NCBI GenBank assembly: GCA_947034895.1
Contig: OX344762.1
Coordinates: 34,204,760-34,268,759 of the forward strand
Source of the DNA: Rhytidiadelphus loreus
Taxonomy: Eukaryota > Streptophyta > Bryopsida > Hypnales > Hylocomiaceae
Direction of reading: 5' to 3'
DNA length: 64,000 nt
The notes below the pieces were generated by a model, which did not search any database, had not been told where the DNA came from, and saw nothing but the letters and a program-made list of their open reading frames with translations. The translations under genes were made by a program, and so were the position numbers. Of the stretch, positions 34,026 to 45,254 are shown one piece after another (the stretch's first letter is position 1; each line of letters opens with the position of its first letter).

Positions 34026-34324
34026 CAACAACCATTTTGACCCAACACTAATTAGCATCTGCAGCATATTCTAATTGATTTTTCCTTATCTCACATACTA
34101 AATTGGTAATAAATGTTAGGCTTCAGTTCATATCAAAGACATGGCAAGGCAATGGAAGAATTATTCTCACAATGTGAAGGGGTTCCCAAACCCTAAACCC
34201 TAGACCCTAGACCTTGGAAAACAATAATAAAACTTTTATCTAGAATCAAATCCTTAAACCTACATAAAATACTTACACATCCTACACGAGATGTAGTATT
34301 TTAGACCTAAAACAGAATCATGTC

Positions 34325-34870
34325 TTTTTTGTCTTGTTGAAATTGTATAGAAAAAGGAGAAAGCAACATATGATCAAAGGGAATTAGAAACAATAAAGGA
34401 GGGGTCCCCAAAAAAACACCATCTTGTGAAACATGCCCAAATAAATCTAATTACACCTCCCCACTATTAGAATGTACATAAAACTTTCATTTGGAACTTC
34501 TTGCCAAAAGAGTGTTGGAGAGCTAATGCAAAACCTAGGATTTGTTTGTCTTGTTGAATTTGTAAAGAAAATGGAGGAAGCAACATATGATTAAAGGGAA
34601 TTAGAAACAATAAGGGAGAGGTCCCCAAAAAAACACCATCTCATGAAACATGCCCAAATAAATCTAATTACACCTCCCCACTATTAGAATGTACATAAAA
34701 CTTTCATTTGGAACTTCTTGCCAAAAGAGTGTTGGAGAGCTAATGCAAAACCTAGGATTTGTTTGTCTTGTTGAATTTGTAAAGAAAATGGAGGAAGTAA
34801 CATATGATTAAAGGGAATTAGAAACAATAAGGGAGAGGGGTCCTAAAAAAAAAAACATCTCGTGAAACAT
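34325..34870. repeat. 217-bp tandem repeat, about 2.4 copies
   Basis: GTCTTGTTGAA recurs at 34331, 34548 and 34765 within otherwise near-identical units that include CACCTCCCCACTATTAGAATG. Non-coding. A short CCCTAAACCCTAGACCCTAG stretch lies just before it (34190-34210). Confidence 0.85.
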
Positions 34871-34879
34871 GCCCATACC

Positions 34880-35590
34880 CGCACTCGCCCCAAGCGTGGT
34901 CACCCTAGAACCCCAGGTCTGATTTTGGAAGTGATCTGGGGACTCGCGGTCGCCCCCTATGTGCAGTCGCCCTGATGGAAGGGAGGAGATTGCATTTTCA
35001 AAAAGTTTGGTCTCCCACCTTGACCCGCACTCGCCCCCTACGCGCAGTCGCCCTAATGGAAGGGGGGAGATTGCATTTTCAAATAGTTAGGCGTCTCCCA
35101 CCTTGACCCGCAGTCGCCCCCTACGCGCAGTCACCCTGATGGAAGGGGGGAGATTGCATTTTCAAATAGTTAAGCGTCTCCCACCTTGACCCGCAGTCGC
35201 CCCCTACGCGCAGTCGCCCTGATGGAAGGGGGGAGATTGCATTTTCAAAAAGTTTGGTGTCTCCCACCTTGACCCGCAGTCGCCCCCTACGCGCAGTCGC
35301 CCTGATTGAGGGCGGAAAATTATTTGGTGTCTCCCTCCCCCTCCATATGGGCGACTGCGTGTAGGGGGCGACTGCGGGTCAAGGAGTTTGTATTTTCTCC
35401 TTGACCCGCAGTCGCCCCCATGCGTAGTCGCCCTGATGGAGGGGGGATTTTGAAATGTGTTTCCCCCTCGAGGACCCGAGGTCGCCCTTGAAAGACGCGA
35501 GGGATCCTTGGACCGGACCCGCGGTCGCCCCACGCGCAGTCGCCCTAGTATCCTTGTTAGGGTTAACGCATGCGCCCCTGGCGACCGCGG
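34880..35590. promoter_or_regulatory. Largest motif cluster, with tandem units of about 80 bp
   Basis: Five tandem units of about 80 bp repeat GACCCGCAGTCGCCCCCTAC, then GCGCAGTCGCCCTGATGG and GGGGGGAGATTGCATTTTC, up to 35310. Both motif orientations follow to 35590. Next comes TTCACCTGCCTTGTAGTGGC, then TGAATG (35645-35680), the shared module seen before other cargo genes. The small spliced gene at 36090-37108 lies downstream. Confidence 0.7.
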
Positions 35591-36089
35591 GTATTTCATG
35601 GGTTGTTCCAGCCTGTGGTCCATAATTTTCATAACTGCGCCTTGTAGTTCACCTGCCTTGTAGTGGCTGAATGTGGGCCCAATGTTGTGGAGGTCTCGTG
35701 GTTTTTTTGGTTTCCAACAAACAACCAATAATACAGCAGACACTTCTTGTATACTTCAATGAACCCAAAATCTTTTCCATTAGTTTAGGATAGTGAGAAT
35801 ATCAAAGCCATTTGATGTAGAGGGCCTTGAAACAACAATTGCATTCATTGTGGCAAAGTTGTTGAATAATAAGGATGCACATACAAATGGGTGTGAAGTC
35901 ACCGAAAAAGGGTACACTGAATTTACATTTAAAACAATTAGCAGTTCAAATGAAAATGATTCATTTGATTCTTCATTGATTCTCTTTCATTTTTGGGTGC
36001 TATAGTAACGTAGGGGGGCTTCAATTGTTATGTAGTCTATTCAAATTTTGCATTGCTAATGATTAGTTATTTGGCTCCTTACAGGCTTA

Positions 36090-37108
36090 ATGGCAGGTGT
36101 TCAATTTAGCAAGTGCTCAGAGGAAGTCATAATTATTCTCGACCATGAATATTTCTGGTAAAAATTTGTTTAGTTTGCCTTTGACTTCCTTATTGTCATC
36201 CACTTGTATTGTAGACAATGTCTTTTTAATAGGTGGGAGAATCACCATGACAATGACTATTCTATTAGAATTGATTTGTGATCTTTGAAATAGGATTAAG
36301 GACTTTTGGAAAGGCTACAAATTGTATTGCTTTGCTCATTATGGCCAGTGCAATGAGTTTAAAGGCCATTTCCAAGCCAGCAAAATGGGTGAGTAAAATA
36401 TTACCCTTCATTTTGTATAGGTGATTTGAATCCTTGAATAATGAAATGAACATGTATTAATGAACAATTCTAATTGGATAGTTGGTGGTGGACATTTCAT
36501 CTCACTATTAGTGCTTATTTGCTGCAGGACGAGTGATGTGTTTGATACAAAACACACGCGATATTGTTTGGGGAGCCAAATTTGATGAGGCCATTAGGGA
36601 GGGGTGGGCCATGATGGAAGAATATGTGTGGGTTCGGCAAGGAAAAGATTGCACAAACCTCAGGTTCGGGTGTTCTAGTATAGAACTTGTATTATAAGAT
36701 TATATGCTAAAAATACCCATATGTAGTTGTTATGTTTTAATATTCATTGATATGGGGGGCCGGGAGATGCAGGGCTTTATTAGAAGAATTTGAGGATGTC
36801 GAGAAACTTTCCGAGTCTGAGAATGGATGCTTGTTGTTACAACTCATTAAGGTTAGTGCAATGTGTGGATACCACAACACGAGTTAATATACTTGCTAGG
36901 TTAATATTGTTTGTACCCCATTCTGTGAATATCATATGTACTAATGACAATTCCACCTTAGGATGATGAGCACGGGACGGAACGCGCATTTACACAATCT
37001 CTGAGCGTTCAAATCAACACCACGGATATCTTTGAGCGGACCAATAATAGGTTAAACCAAGCGCGCGCAAACTTGGACAACCTTGTGCCACGGGCAAATC
37101 GTTCGTGA
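36090..37108 (+). CDS. hAT cargo: small six-exon Cys/His-containing protein
   Basis: Exons 36090-36157, 36294-36388, 36528-36663, 36773-36851 and 36962-37108 join in phase with GT-AG borders into a frame of 174 residues from ATG 36090. That exon's acceptor is at 36083-36084, so at least one 5' exon exists, perhaps around 35793-36000. Residues 23-54 read WKGYKLYCFAHYGQCNEF, KGHFQASKMG, with a C-x2-H...C...H pattern that could be a small zinc finger. Then RVMCLIQNTRDIVW, an acidic Leu-rich helix (LLEEFEDVEKLSE) and NNRLNQARANLDNL, coiled-coil like. No stop in any exon. Family not recognised; a DNA-binding accessory role is speculation. Confidence 0.6.
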
Positions 37109-38360
37109 CTAGAGACATTGTTGTGGTGCATCAAATGGCAGCCTTGTACCATGGCATAAGACCCTATTTTGATTTTTGAAGTGGGATCATAGAAAGAAAT
37201 AAGTTATTTATGAAGATAATAGTACTAAAGTCATGCTAGACATGTGAAATAGCAATGTGCTTGACAAAGAACTTCATTTTACATTTCTATACTATGATTT
37301 TGCTAAACAATGCATGGATTGTTTATCTCAGATGGATGGTCATATTTTGCTAAACAGTCCATGGTATATGAATGTTTAATTGGTTAGTGCCCAATACTTT
37401 AATGGTTTACATATGTGACCCCCCCCAAAAAATATATACCCATAAATGTGACCCCCCCAATAAAATATATACCCATAAATGTTGTGCCCCGTTATTCTTG
37501 GTTCACAAGTTTGAAATCCCCAAATATTGAAAATGTACAAATGTATGCCCTTGATTTAATCCCTTTGTTTGTAAATATGATGGCTACACTTTTAATTAAT
37601 ATGAAACAAGTTTTATTGTTTGGATACCTATGAATGTACACATAAATAAAATTTGAACAAAACCATGAAATCAGCTGGAAAATAGCTATGACAATTAATT
37701 GTGACAATTAGTTCCCAGCTACACCTTCACGGTGCTTGATGAAGCACATGATGAAAGTTATATGGGAGCTCATGCTGTCACACCCAATCCTTATGGGATA
37801 TTTGAACAACCATCTTACTACACCTATCCTATGCATTGTATAATTGATTATATTGAGTTTTGTTCTCTCACGCAATTTATAATGTGTCAATCACACCTCA
37901 CCATAAATGAATAACAGGTATTTATCCCTCAATTCCCAAACCCCTTCTTTTGGAGCTCTCCGAAAGTGGTCTACATTGATCAAGAATCCCACATTCTTCA
38001 TAGTTGGATCTTGTTTTACAATGGATTCACCATACAAATTCAAACTAAACATAATAGAGATTGCATTGGAAAATAAAATGCAACCATGTGAATCATGGAT
38101 GGTAAATTTCTTATGTTTGATTATTTTCTTATTGAAATTGCAGAAGTGATGTTAGGGTGGGAATCCTCTTTTTGCATGTCAAATCTAATAAGTTGCAACA
38201 ATAATTAATAAAATGGCTAAAGATGCATAACCCAAATTTTTAAATAAAAGATGAAAAGGTGCAATACATTTTTATGAAGTGCATTGGTAACTCAAATTTA
38301 TGTCCACAATTTTGTGTAAGAGAACTTCAAAGTGAAAGTCTTAGAGGTTCAGAAATTCAA
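37109..38360. other. Gene-free stretch with dispersed repeat copy B
   Basis: AT-rich. A short direct repeat (GTGACCCCCCC...AATATATACCCATAAATG) occurs twice at 37414-37481. Dispersed repeat copy B is at 37657-37870. No coding sequence supported. Confidence 0.5.
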
Positions 38361-38364
38361 AATC

Positions 38365-38790
38365 CTGCCCTGTACCCGCAGTCGCCCACCCGCGGTCGCC
38401 CCACTGTCAGGGTCCAGAAATTACTCTGTGGTACCCCACACGCGGTCGCCCATCCCCACTAGCCCCAGACCCGCAGTCGCCCTACCCACAGTCGCCTTCG
38501 ACCCCAGTACTTCTATAGCCTTAGACCCGCGGTCGCCCATCCCCACTAGCCCCAGACCCGCAGTCGCCCTACCCGCAGTTGCCTTTGCAGTCGGCCCCTT
38601 AGACCCGCAGTCGTCCTACCCGCGGTCGCTCTCAGACCTGCACGCGCCCCTTCCCGAACTCGCCCTAGGGCGATTGCGAGTTAATTAGTTGTCTTCCCAC
38701 CCGACTTCGCCACTTTCCTTTCTTGCTGCGTATTGCCTTTCACCTACTTTACAGTGGCTGATTGCGTGCCCGGGAGCTTGGGTTTTGAGT
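38365..38790. promoter_or_regulatory. X3 motif cluster and shared upstream module
   Basis: CCCGCAGTCGCCC-type motifs run at 38370-38680, including an imperfect tandem unit with CCATCCCCACTAGCCCCAGA. They are followed by TTGCCTTTCACCTACTTTAC, GTGGCTGATTGCGTGCCC and GGGTTTTGAGTTTCAC (38730-38795). This is the clearest example of the module. Confidence 0.7.
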
Positions 38791-38909
38791 TTCACTTACA
38801 TGTGGCTCATGTTCTTGATTTTACTCCATCACTCACTAATCGCTAGATAATACTTTGCGGTTTAGGGTTAAGTTTAGATTCCTTGCCCCAAATCTCGAGA
38901 GCATCTCCA

Positions 38910-40517
38910 ATGGCGGACCACAAGAAGAAGACCAAAGCAAAAGCAGCCATGCACCCTAGGCAACGACGCATCCTTTTGGACCCAGCGTGTGTGGCCTACC
39001 GAGGTTGGGATCGCATTACGGGCCACTGGACCGCCAAGACTTGTAAGTCCTTCGTGGGGTGGTGCCACATCGACAAGTTATTCCCCTATCATCGGCACTA
39101 CACGAATCGGCGCAACAATACGGCCAATTTGCATCCATGTCGTAATGATGCGTTTGTGCAACGATGTATCGAAATTTATTGATACTTGTATGGCACATAT
39201 TTAGTGCCCAGGAGCGAAGTCCCGTATTTCATATGTGCAATGGTGTATGCGGAACTCATTTTGTTTCGAAGAGTGGATTGGAGATCAATCAAGGGAGTGA
39301 AGCATGCTCGCCTTCTACCCACAGAAGACATTCCAAGGGCGGCTCTATCTGCCAATCCACGTGAAGGGCTAGGCCAGAAGAAAAACTTGAAGGAGGGAGT
39401 GCCTGATGAGCAGTTTCAGTGGACATCATCTGATTCATCTTCCGGAGAGGAAGACAACCTTGGTGAAGACCCTCCAATGGAGCCTAAAAACATGGCGAGG
39501 GCGGCTTCTACTTCACAAAATGTACGTCCCCCGAGAGTGGAAGAAGAGGGTGAACCAGCTAGGCAACCACAAAATCTTGATGTTTTGCCTCTTGCTTTGG
39601 TGAATCCAATTACAGTCCCTTGCACTGAAGAAGACGAAGTTTTGCAGTATGTGCTTGCATGCGTACAAGAAGCAAAAGATGATGTTTTTTATACAGAGAT
39701 GGAAATGGAAGAAGATGTTAAGCCTTCTTTGTTCCAATTGGATTGTGTTGATGACATGTACCGAAGTGAGGAATTCGTTGAAGATGGAACTGTCCCTGAC
39801 ACAGTAATGTTAGACACCAAAGTTGTTTACAGAGCTCAACTCAAGAAGCTTCTAAATGAGTTGGATGAAAAGCATCTAGAATGTGAGAAGCTTCGCAATC
39901 AAGAAACGCAAACTTTGAGTGGAGATATTGTAAATAGCTTACGCGCTGAACTTGAAAGTCGGCAAGTTCTTTTGTCAACGCAAATAACAAAGATTTTAGA
40001 CTTGGAAGCATTTTACCTTAGATTCTCTTCTCGGCATGCTGGAGGATCTAGTTCTTCTAGCAATGAGTTTGCGAAAGAACGGCTTGCCAAAATTATGGAA
40101 GCATGCAAGTTGGAGGAAGATCAGATAGACTTGGAGAAGCGAGGGTTGGAAGAAGCACGATCAAGATTAAATTTCTTGAAAGCATTAAAGGACAAAGCCC
40201 CCCTTGACCGTGTTGCAGAAATGTGTGGTTGGAAAGACGTGGCTACTAAACAAACATTGTCTCTTACGGAAGTAGTTGACTTGAAAAAGAAGCTTGGGGT
40301 TTCTTTGTCATTGGATCCAAAATTGGAAGAACATCGGGATGCACTGAAGGTGCTTTTGAAGTTCCAAAAATCATACAAGCAATATTGGTTAGCACAGAAG
40401 TTGGGGAAGGATGACCGATACCTTAGGATTTTGCTATTGGAAGGTAGGAAAGTCTTGTATGAGATGGAACGTGAGGCTCATGACCGCAAAGAAAAGGGCA
40501 AAATGGATGTTGAATGA
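38910..40517 (+). pseudogene. X3: X-domain coiled-coil protein with one in-frame stop
   Basis: ATG 38910 follows the shared module closely, so it is the best-supported start in the family (MADHKKKTKAKAAM). The X domain follows: SFVGWCHIDKLFPYHRHYT, NTANLHPC, FVQRCIEIY, MVYAELILF and VDWRSIK. A TGA at 39180-39182 interrupts it in a place where X1 and X2 read on; the frame then stays open to 40517. Total length about 535 residues. The second half has acidic and long coiled-coil segments (LKKLLNELDEKHLECEKL) like X2; no RING. Function unknown. Confidence 0.7.
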
Positions 40518-41090
40518 TTTTCATTTTTAGCACATTTTTGAGGAGTATGTATATTCCATATTATGTATATATAAAAGGATATTATCCATTTTGAACATTC
40601 CAATGCAAGCACATTGAATTCTATGTAGTTCCTTGACAAGAGTACATAAATATAGATATGAATTTTTGGTTATTTATGTTTGCAATGTTGTGAATACTAG
40701 AATATTCTAGGAATTTTGGCAGAAAAATGACCTTGGGAGTTCGGACTTTAGGAATTAAAAGAGAATTAAAAAAAAAGGAAAATTAAAAACTTGCCTGATT
40801 GGAAAAGAACTTGTTATTGAAGTTCAGAGCAATTGTCACGGCTAGGGTGAATTGACCTACTCATTGCCACTCCAGGGCAAACACTAGAATTTTTTATTTT
40901 CAAGGCTTAATTTTTTTTTGGAAACTCTAAATTCATAGTTTCGATTATAGGCCCCAAATTACCTCAGGGGGATGCAAGAATTATAAAAAAAAATGGCACA
41001 ACATGGGGGCTTTTATATCAAACCTAAGCTGACTGGGGCAATAAGGGGGTTAATTCTCCACCGCAGGCAAGGCCAATCTGTCGCCTCACA
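40518..41090. other. Gene-free spacer downstream of X3
   Basis: AT-rich, no coding frame or repeat recognised beyond short homopolymers. Confidence 0.45.
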
Positions 41091-41210
41091 GAGGACCCGC
41101 GGTCACCCTTGTACCCGCAGTCGCCTGTTCCTGGACCCGCAGTCGCCCATCACCTGACTTATTTCAGGTTTTTGGACCCGCATTCTCTCATGGGGCGACC
41201 GCGGGTCCAA
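41090..41210. promoter_or_regulatory. Small motif cluster upstream of the hAT transposase
   Basis: Four or five motif copies (GGACCCGCGGTCACCC, GTACCCGCAGTCGCC, GGACCCGCAGTCGCCC, GGGGCGACCGCGGGTCC) end about 130 bp before the transposase frame. The transposase thus shares the motif with the cargo genes. Confidence 0.6.
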
Positions 41211-41340
41211 GGAGTTTTGTTGTATAAAGTTCTAGAGATACCCCTTGTTTTATCACCTTGGCTCCGTTGATAAAACTCTTGTCTTGGACCTTCGAAAGAG
41301 GCTTCATGCGGACGTTTAACTTCTTCGGAGGGCAACAACC

Positions 41341-44300
41341 GTGTTTAGAAGGGTTTACAAGACCACTTTAAACGGGTTGCTTTGTCATTACATCTTCCAT
41401 AGTATTAGTGTGATTATTGTAGTCATTTTCTTTGAAGACCCAGTGTTGATCTACTACATGGCTGGACAAGGTGTTGGGAGGGGGGGGACCATGAATGATA
41501 CGCGGAGGTCCACAAAGGATTGGGACCCTTGGCTAGTACCGTGCACCCCAATTGATAATTCCCCCCATGCTCGAAAATGCGTGTTTTGTGGGTGGAGCAA
41601 AGCATTTGTACGAAAGAGAGCATTGATTCACTTTGGCTATGGCGGCTCGACTACATCGGAGCGTTGTAAGGAGATCCCTAGAATTGTACGAGAAAAGTTT
41701 CGGACTGGCGAGGGGCAAGTTCCAAGGTCCATGAGTTACGAAGAGATGTATGATGCACCGACTAGACATGATGCACCAGTTAATGTTGCAGAGTCTATTG
41801 TCGCACCTGCGTTGGATGTCGAAGAAGAAGGGTCTCTCAATCCCTTTGAATCAAATGCAAGACCAAATCCTATGCCTGATTCAGTAGATTCTACTGGAAC
41901 AACGCTTGAGAGAAGGAGGAACATGCCATCTATTTCTCAGCAAAGAAGCATGGATGAATCATTACAGACGGGCCACAGACAAGAGTTGGATAGGTTGTGG
42001 GCTTCTTTCTTTTACGAGGCGAACATTTCATTTAATGTTGTGCGCCACCCGGCCTTTGTGAATGCTGTTAAATAAATTGCAGCAGCTGGATTCGTGTACC
42101 AACCGCCACCGTATAATGCGATTTGCACGAAAATGATAGATGTTAAGAAGGCATCGGTTGAAGCCATGGTCTCGGAGCGGACGAGGGTTTCAATAAGTCA
42201 GTATGGAGCGACAATTTGTTCAGATGGTTGGTCCGATACTAATTCGCGGCTGTTACTGAATATGATGTTGGTGTGTCCCGCCAGGGATGTCTTTTTGGGA
42301 TCAGTGGATAGTATTGGGAAGAAGAAGGATATATCTTACACAACTAAGACAATGGCACGATACATTGAGGAAGTTGGGCCTACCAACGTTGTGCAATTGT
42401 GTACGGACAATGCTGCAGTCATGACGGGGGCGATGGTAAGGTTGGAAGAAAGGTACCCTCACATTTATAGGCAGGGTTGTGCGGCACACATTTTGGACTT
42501 ACTCTTAGAAGACTGGGGAAAGGATCAGAGAGTAAAGGAGTTGGTAAAAAAGGCTTCATCAATTGTGAAGTTCATCAAGAAATACCAACATACTTTGGCG
42601 TTGTTTCGGAGATTTTCACCAAACAAAGTGTTGAGACTTGAGACTTCTAAGCAAAACACGTTTTGCCACAAATTTCTTGATGATTGATCGTTTGGTAGAC
42701 TGCAAGCAAGTAGTGCACAACGTAACACTGGATGAGACATACATGACCTTCGAGTTGAGTTTGCAAAACCGCAGAAATGGACATTTCATTATGGGCAAGG
42801 CCAAACTTGCAAGGCAAGATATCCGTTCAGAAGAGTTCTAAGTTCAGTGCGACAATTTCCTCCATATGGTAGAGCCCGTGCTACTTTGTCTTCGTCATTT
42901 TGATGGAAAAGTCCCGGCAATGCCGAAAGCTTTAGTAATGATGACAGCCTTGAAGGAGCACGTTTATTCTCTCAAGAATGCTCCATTTTTCCTTGATCCA
43001 GTGGTGGCAACACGATACGAGAAACAATTTGATGCTCGTTGGAAGTTGATGATTACTGACCTACACTATGCGGGGGCACTACTAAATCCATACTTGAGTG
43101 ACGTAGAGGCTATTCATAACAATGGCTACACGAAGGGAGCTTTGAATCGAGTCATACGAAAACTGAGCGTACCATTGAACGTGTCAGTGGTGGAAGCAAT
43201 GCAGGAGCTAACTCAATTTGAAGAGAAGACAGGTGCATTCAATCCTTTACATGAGGCTCCCGATAGCATTGAATGTCAATTATTGCCTCATCAATGGTGG
43301 AATCGTGTGGGGGGCAATGCTCTTCCAAAAATTGCAAAGCGAATTCTCGGTTTGACGTGCTCTGCATCTTCGTGTGAAAGGAATTGGAGCATGTATTCCT
43401 TTGTGCACAATAAAGTGCGAAACCGCTTGGCCACGACAAAGGCGGAGACATTGGTGTATATCTACGCAAACAGCAAACTTGAACGTCAAAAACGTGGACA
43501 CAACCCAGCCATTTTTTACGACCAGATGCTTGCAGATGGAGATGATGAGGACGAGCGTGATGGGCCTTTGTCTTCAGGGGAAGAAGACGACGTTGTTCCA
43601 AATTTTATGAGAGAATGCGAGAACCGCAGGGATGAAGAGGATCGGTTGCGCTACAATCCTTGGAATGCAATGGTTAGACCGCCACATAGTCCTCCACGAC
43701 CAATATACGGGAATACATTTGACTTTAGTGACGATGGGTATGTTTCTCCTGGAAATTCACCTGTACGCAGTCCACCGTAGAACATCGTGCACACTATGGA
43801 TGCAATTTTGCCGGCACATGCATCACAGAGGAGGGAAAGCACCCCCGACAACAACGACGAAGGCGTACCTATTCCCATGGCACCCGTAGAGGAAGAAGCT
43901 AGATCTCCAATATCAACTAGTTCGCCTCCGAATATGGCCTGCAATTTAAGAAGCAATGCACAAGTTCCAATGAGAAGCGAACATGAAGAAGAGGCCATCG
44001 AAGTCAATGAAGTTGTACACGAGGGAATACCAAATCCCGTTGTATTGAACGCATCTACCCTCAGAACAACTGTTACTACAGATGATGATGATGATGTGCC
44101 ATTGGCATATGTTATGAATCGAAGTCGGAATGTGCCGTTGAATCCAGAGACGACTACAATTGTGGCAACAGTGAGGAGGTCTATCCCAACCCTTCCAACA
44201 AGGCCACCGGTGCGTGAAGGTGCTCTACGGACGATTGATGAAGAGGCTCACGGCTCAGCTCCACAACCCACTCAACCTTCATCCGTGTCTGGCCCTAGCG

Positions 44301-44740
44301 AATCATCATTAGGAATCCAGGGGCGCAACAGTAGAGGCCAAAAATGGCGTATTAGGAGGGTTGACGAGAGGGGACCTCGAAACCCTAAACGACCCACTCA
44401 AATTGTCCAACGGTGTACCATTGGAGCGGGATGTTCCATCCAGAATGTTGGACAATCAAGTAGAGGAGGGCGACACCTTGCATCCAACATGGATGGAACT
44501 ATGGATGCATTGAGGCTCACGAAACGACTTGTGCAAACTGAAGGGTTAAGTGGTGTAGATACAGAAGTTCAAAATCTGAACTCAGAGGTAGAGTGTGAGG
44601 TACAAATCGAAGTAGTAACAAGGGAAGATGATGAAATCGAAAGCTCAGGCGACAACAAGAGCAACGAAGAGTCTTACAAAGATACAAACCCTAATGCTGA
44701 TGAGGTGCCGAGCAATTCCACATTCATGCCTGGTGACTAG
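41341..44740 (+). pseudogene. hAT transposase (BED, DUF659, hATC), disrupted
   Basis: A BED-type finger (KCVFCGWSKAFVRKRALIHF) lies at about codons 79-98. The DUF659 catalytic region has ICSDGWSD, VQLCTDNAAVM and QGCAAHILDLLLEDW. Downstream are the HQWWNRVGGNALPKIAKRIL segment and the hATC dimerisation motif SCERNWSMYSFVHNKVRNRL. An acidic, Pro-rich tail follows, and the same frame continues 317 codons to 44740 after a TAG. Lesions: TAA 42073-42075, a frameshift near 42640-42660, TAA 42839-42841, TAG 43778-43780. The intact protein would cut and join the CAGGGTTGT ends with 8-bp target duplications. The last TAG could instead be the genuine stop, but the open frame after it argues otherwise. 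Confidence 0.85.
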
Positions 44741-45250
44741 AATACTAGAGAAGTAGACAATAATTATAATTATAGTTATAGTTATAGTTATAAGGTTTAG
44801 CTTATATGTTAGGTAGCAAATCTTTGTAGTTCAAGCTTTGAGCCTTCATCCTGATGTGTATGGATTTTGTAATGCTTCATCAAGCATATGAGCATATTAG
44901 AGTGAGGGACAGATTACCGGTTTTAAAATATATGTTGAGTTCTAATTGGTAGGCAGTTAGGTGATGACTGCAACGAGGTTATAAAAGTGCAATGCAAGTA
45001 TGACTACATTTGAAGTCCGCCTCAAAGCAATATCGATGACTTATTAATATAATTGTTGTTGACATTATTATTGTGGCCTTATATTGGGTGAATTTTTGGA
45101 ATTAGAGAAGTTGTCCAATTTACATTTCATGGGCTCTATTATTTGCACTTGTAAATTGTAAACCCCAATATAACGTAGCACCTAATTCTGCGCTTATAAA
45201 ACACCTATGTGACGTGTTACTTCAAAGACTGAATATGCCAAACTGAAATC
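44741..45250. other. Gene-free stretch after the hAT transposase
   Basis: Contains a short (TATAGT) microsatellite near 44765-44792. No gene seen. Confidence 0.5.
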
Positions 45251-45254
45251 CTAA

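Noticed and set aside
34190..34210. Interstitial telomere from CCCTAAACCCTAGACCCTAG
   Set aside because: Only two or three imperfect units, too few to call; common by chance in AT-rich plant DNA.
34880..35590. CRISPR-like array from regularly repeated short motifs
   Set aside because: Motif orientation alternates, spacers are not unique, no cas genes occur and the context is eukaryotic transposon DNA.
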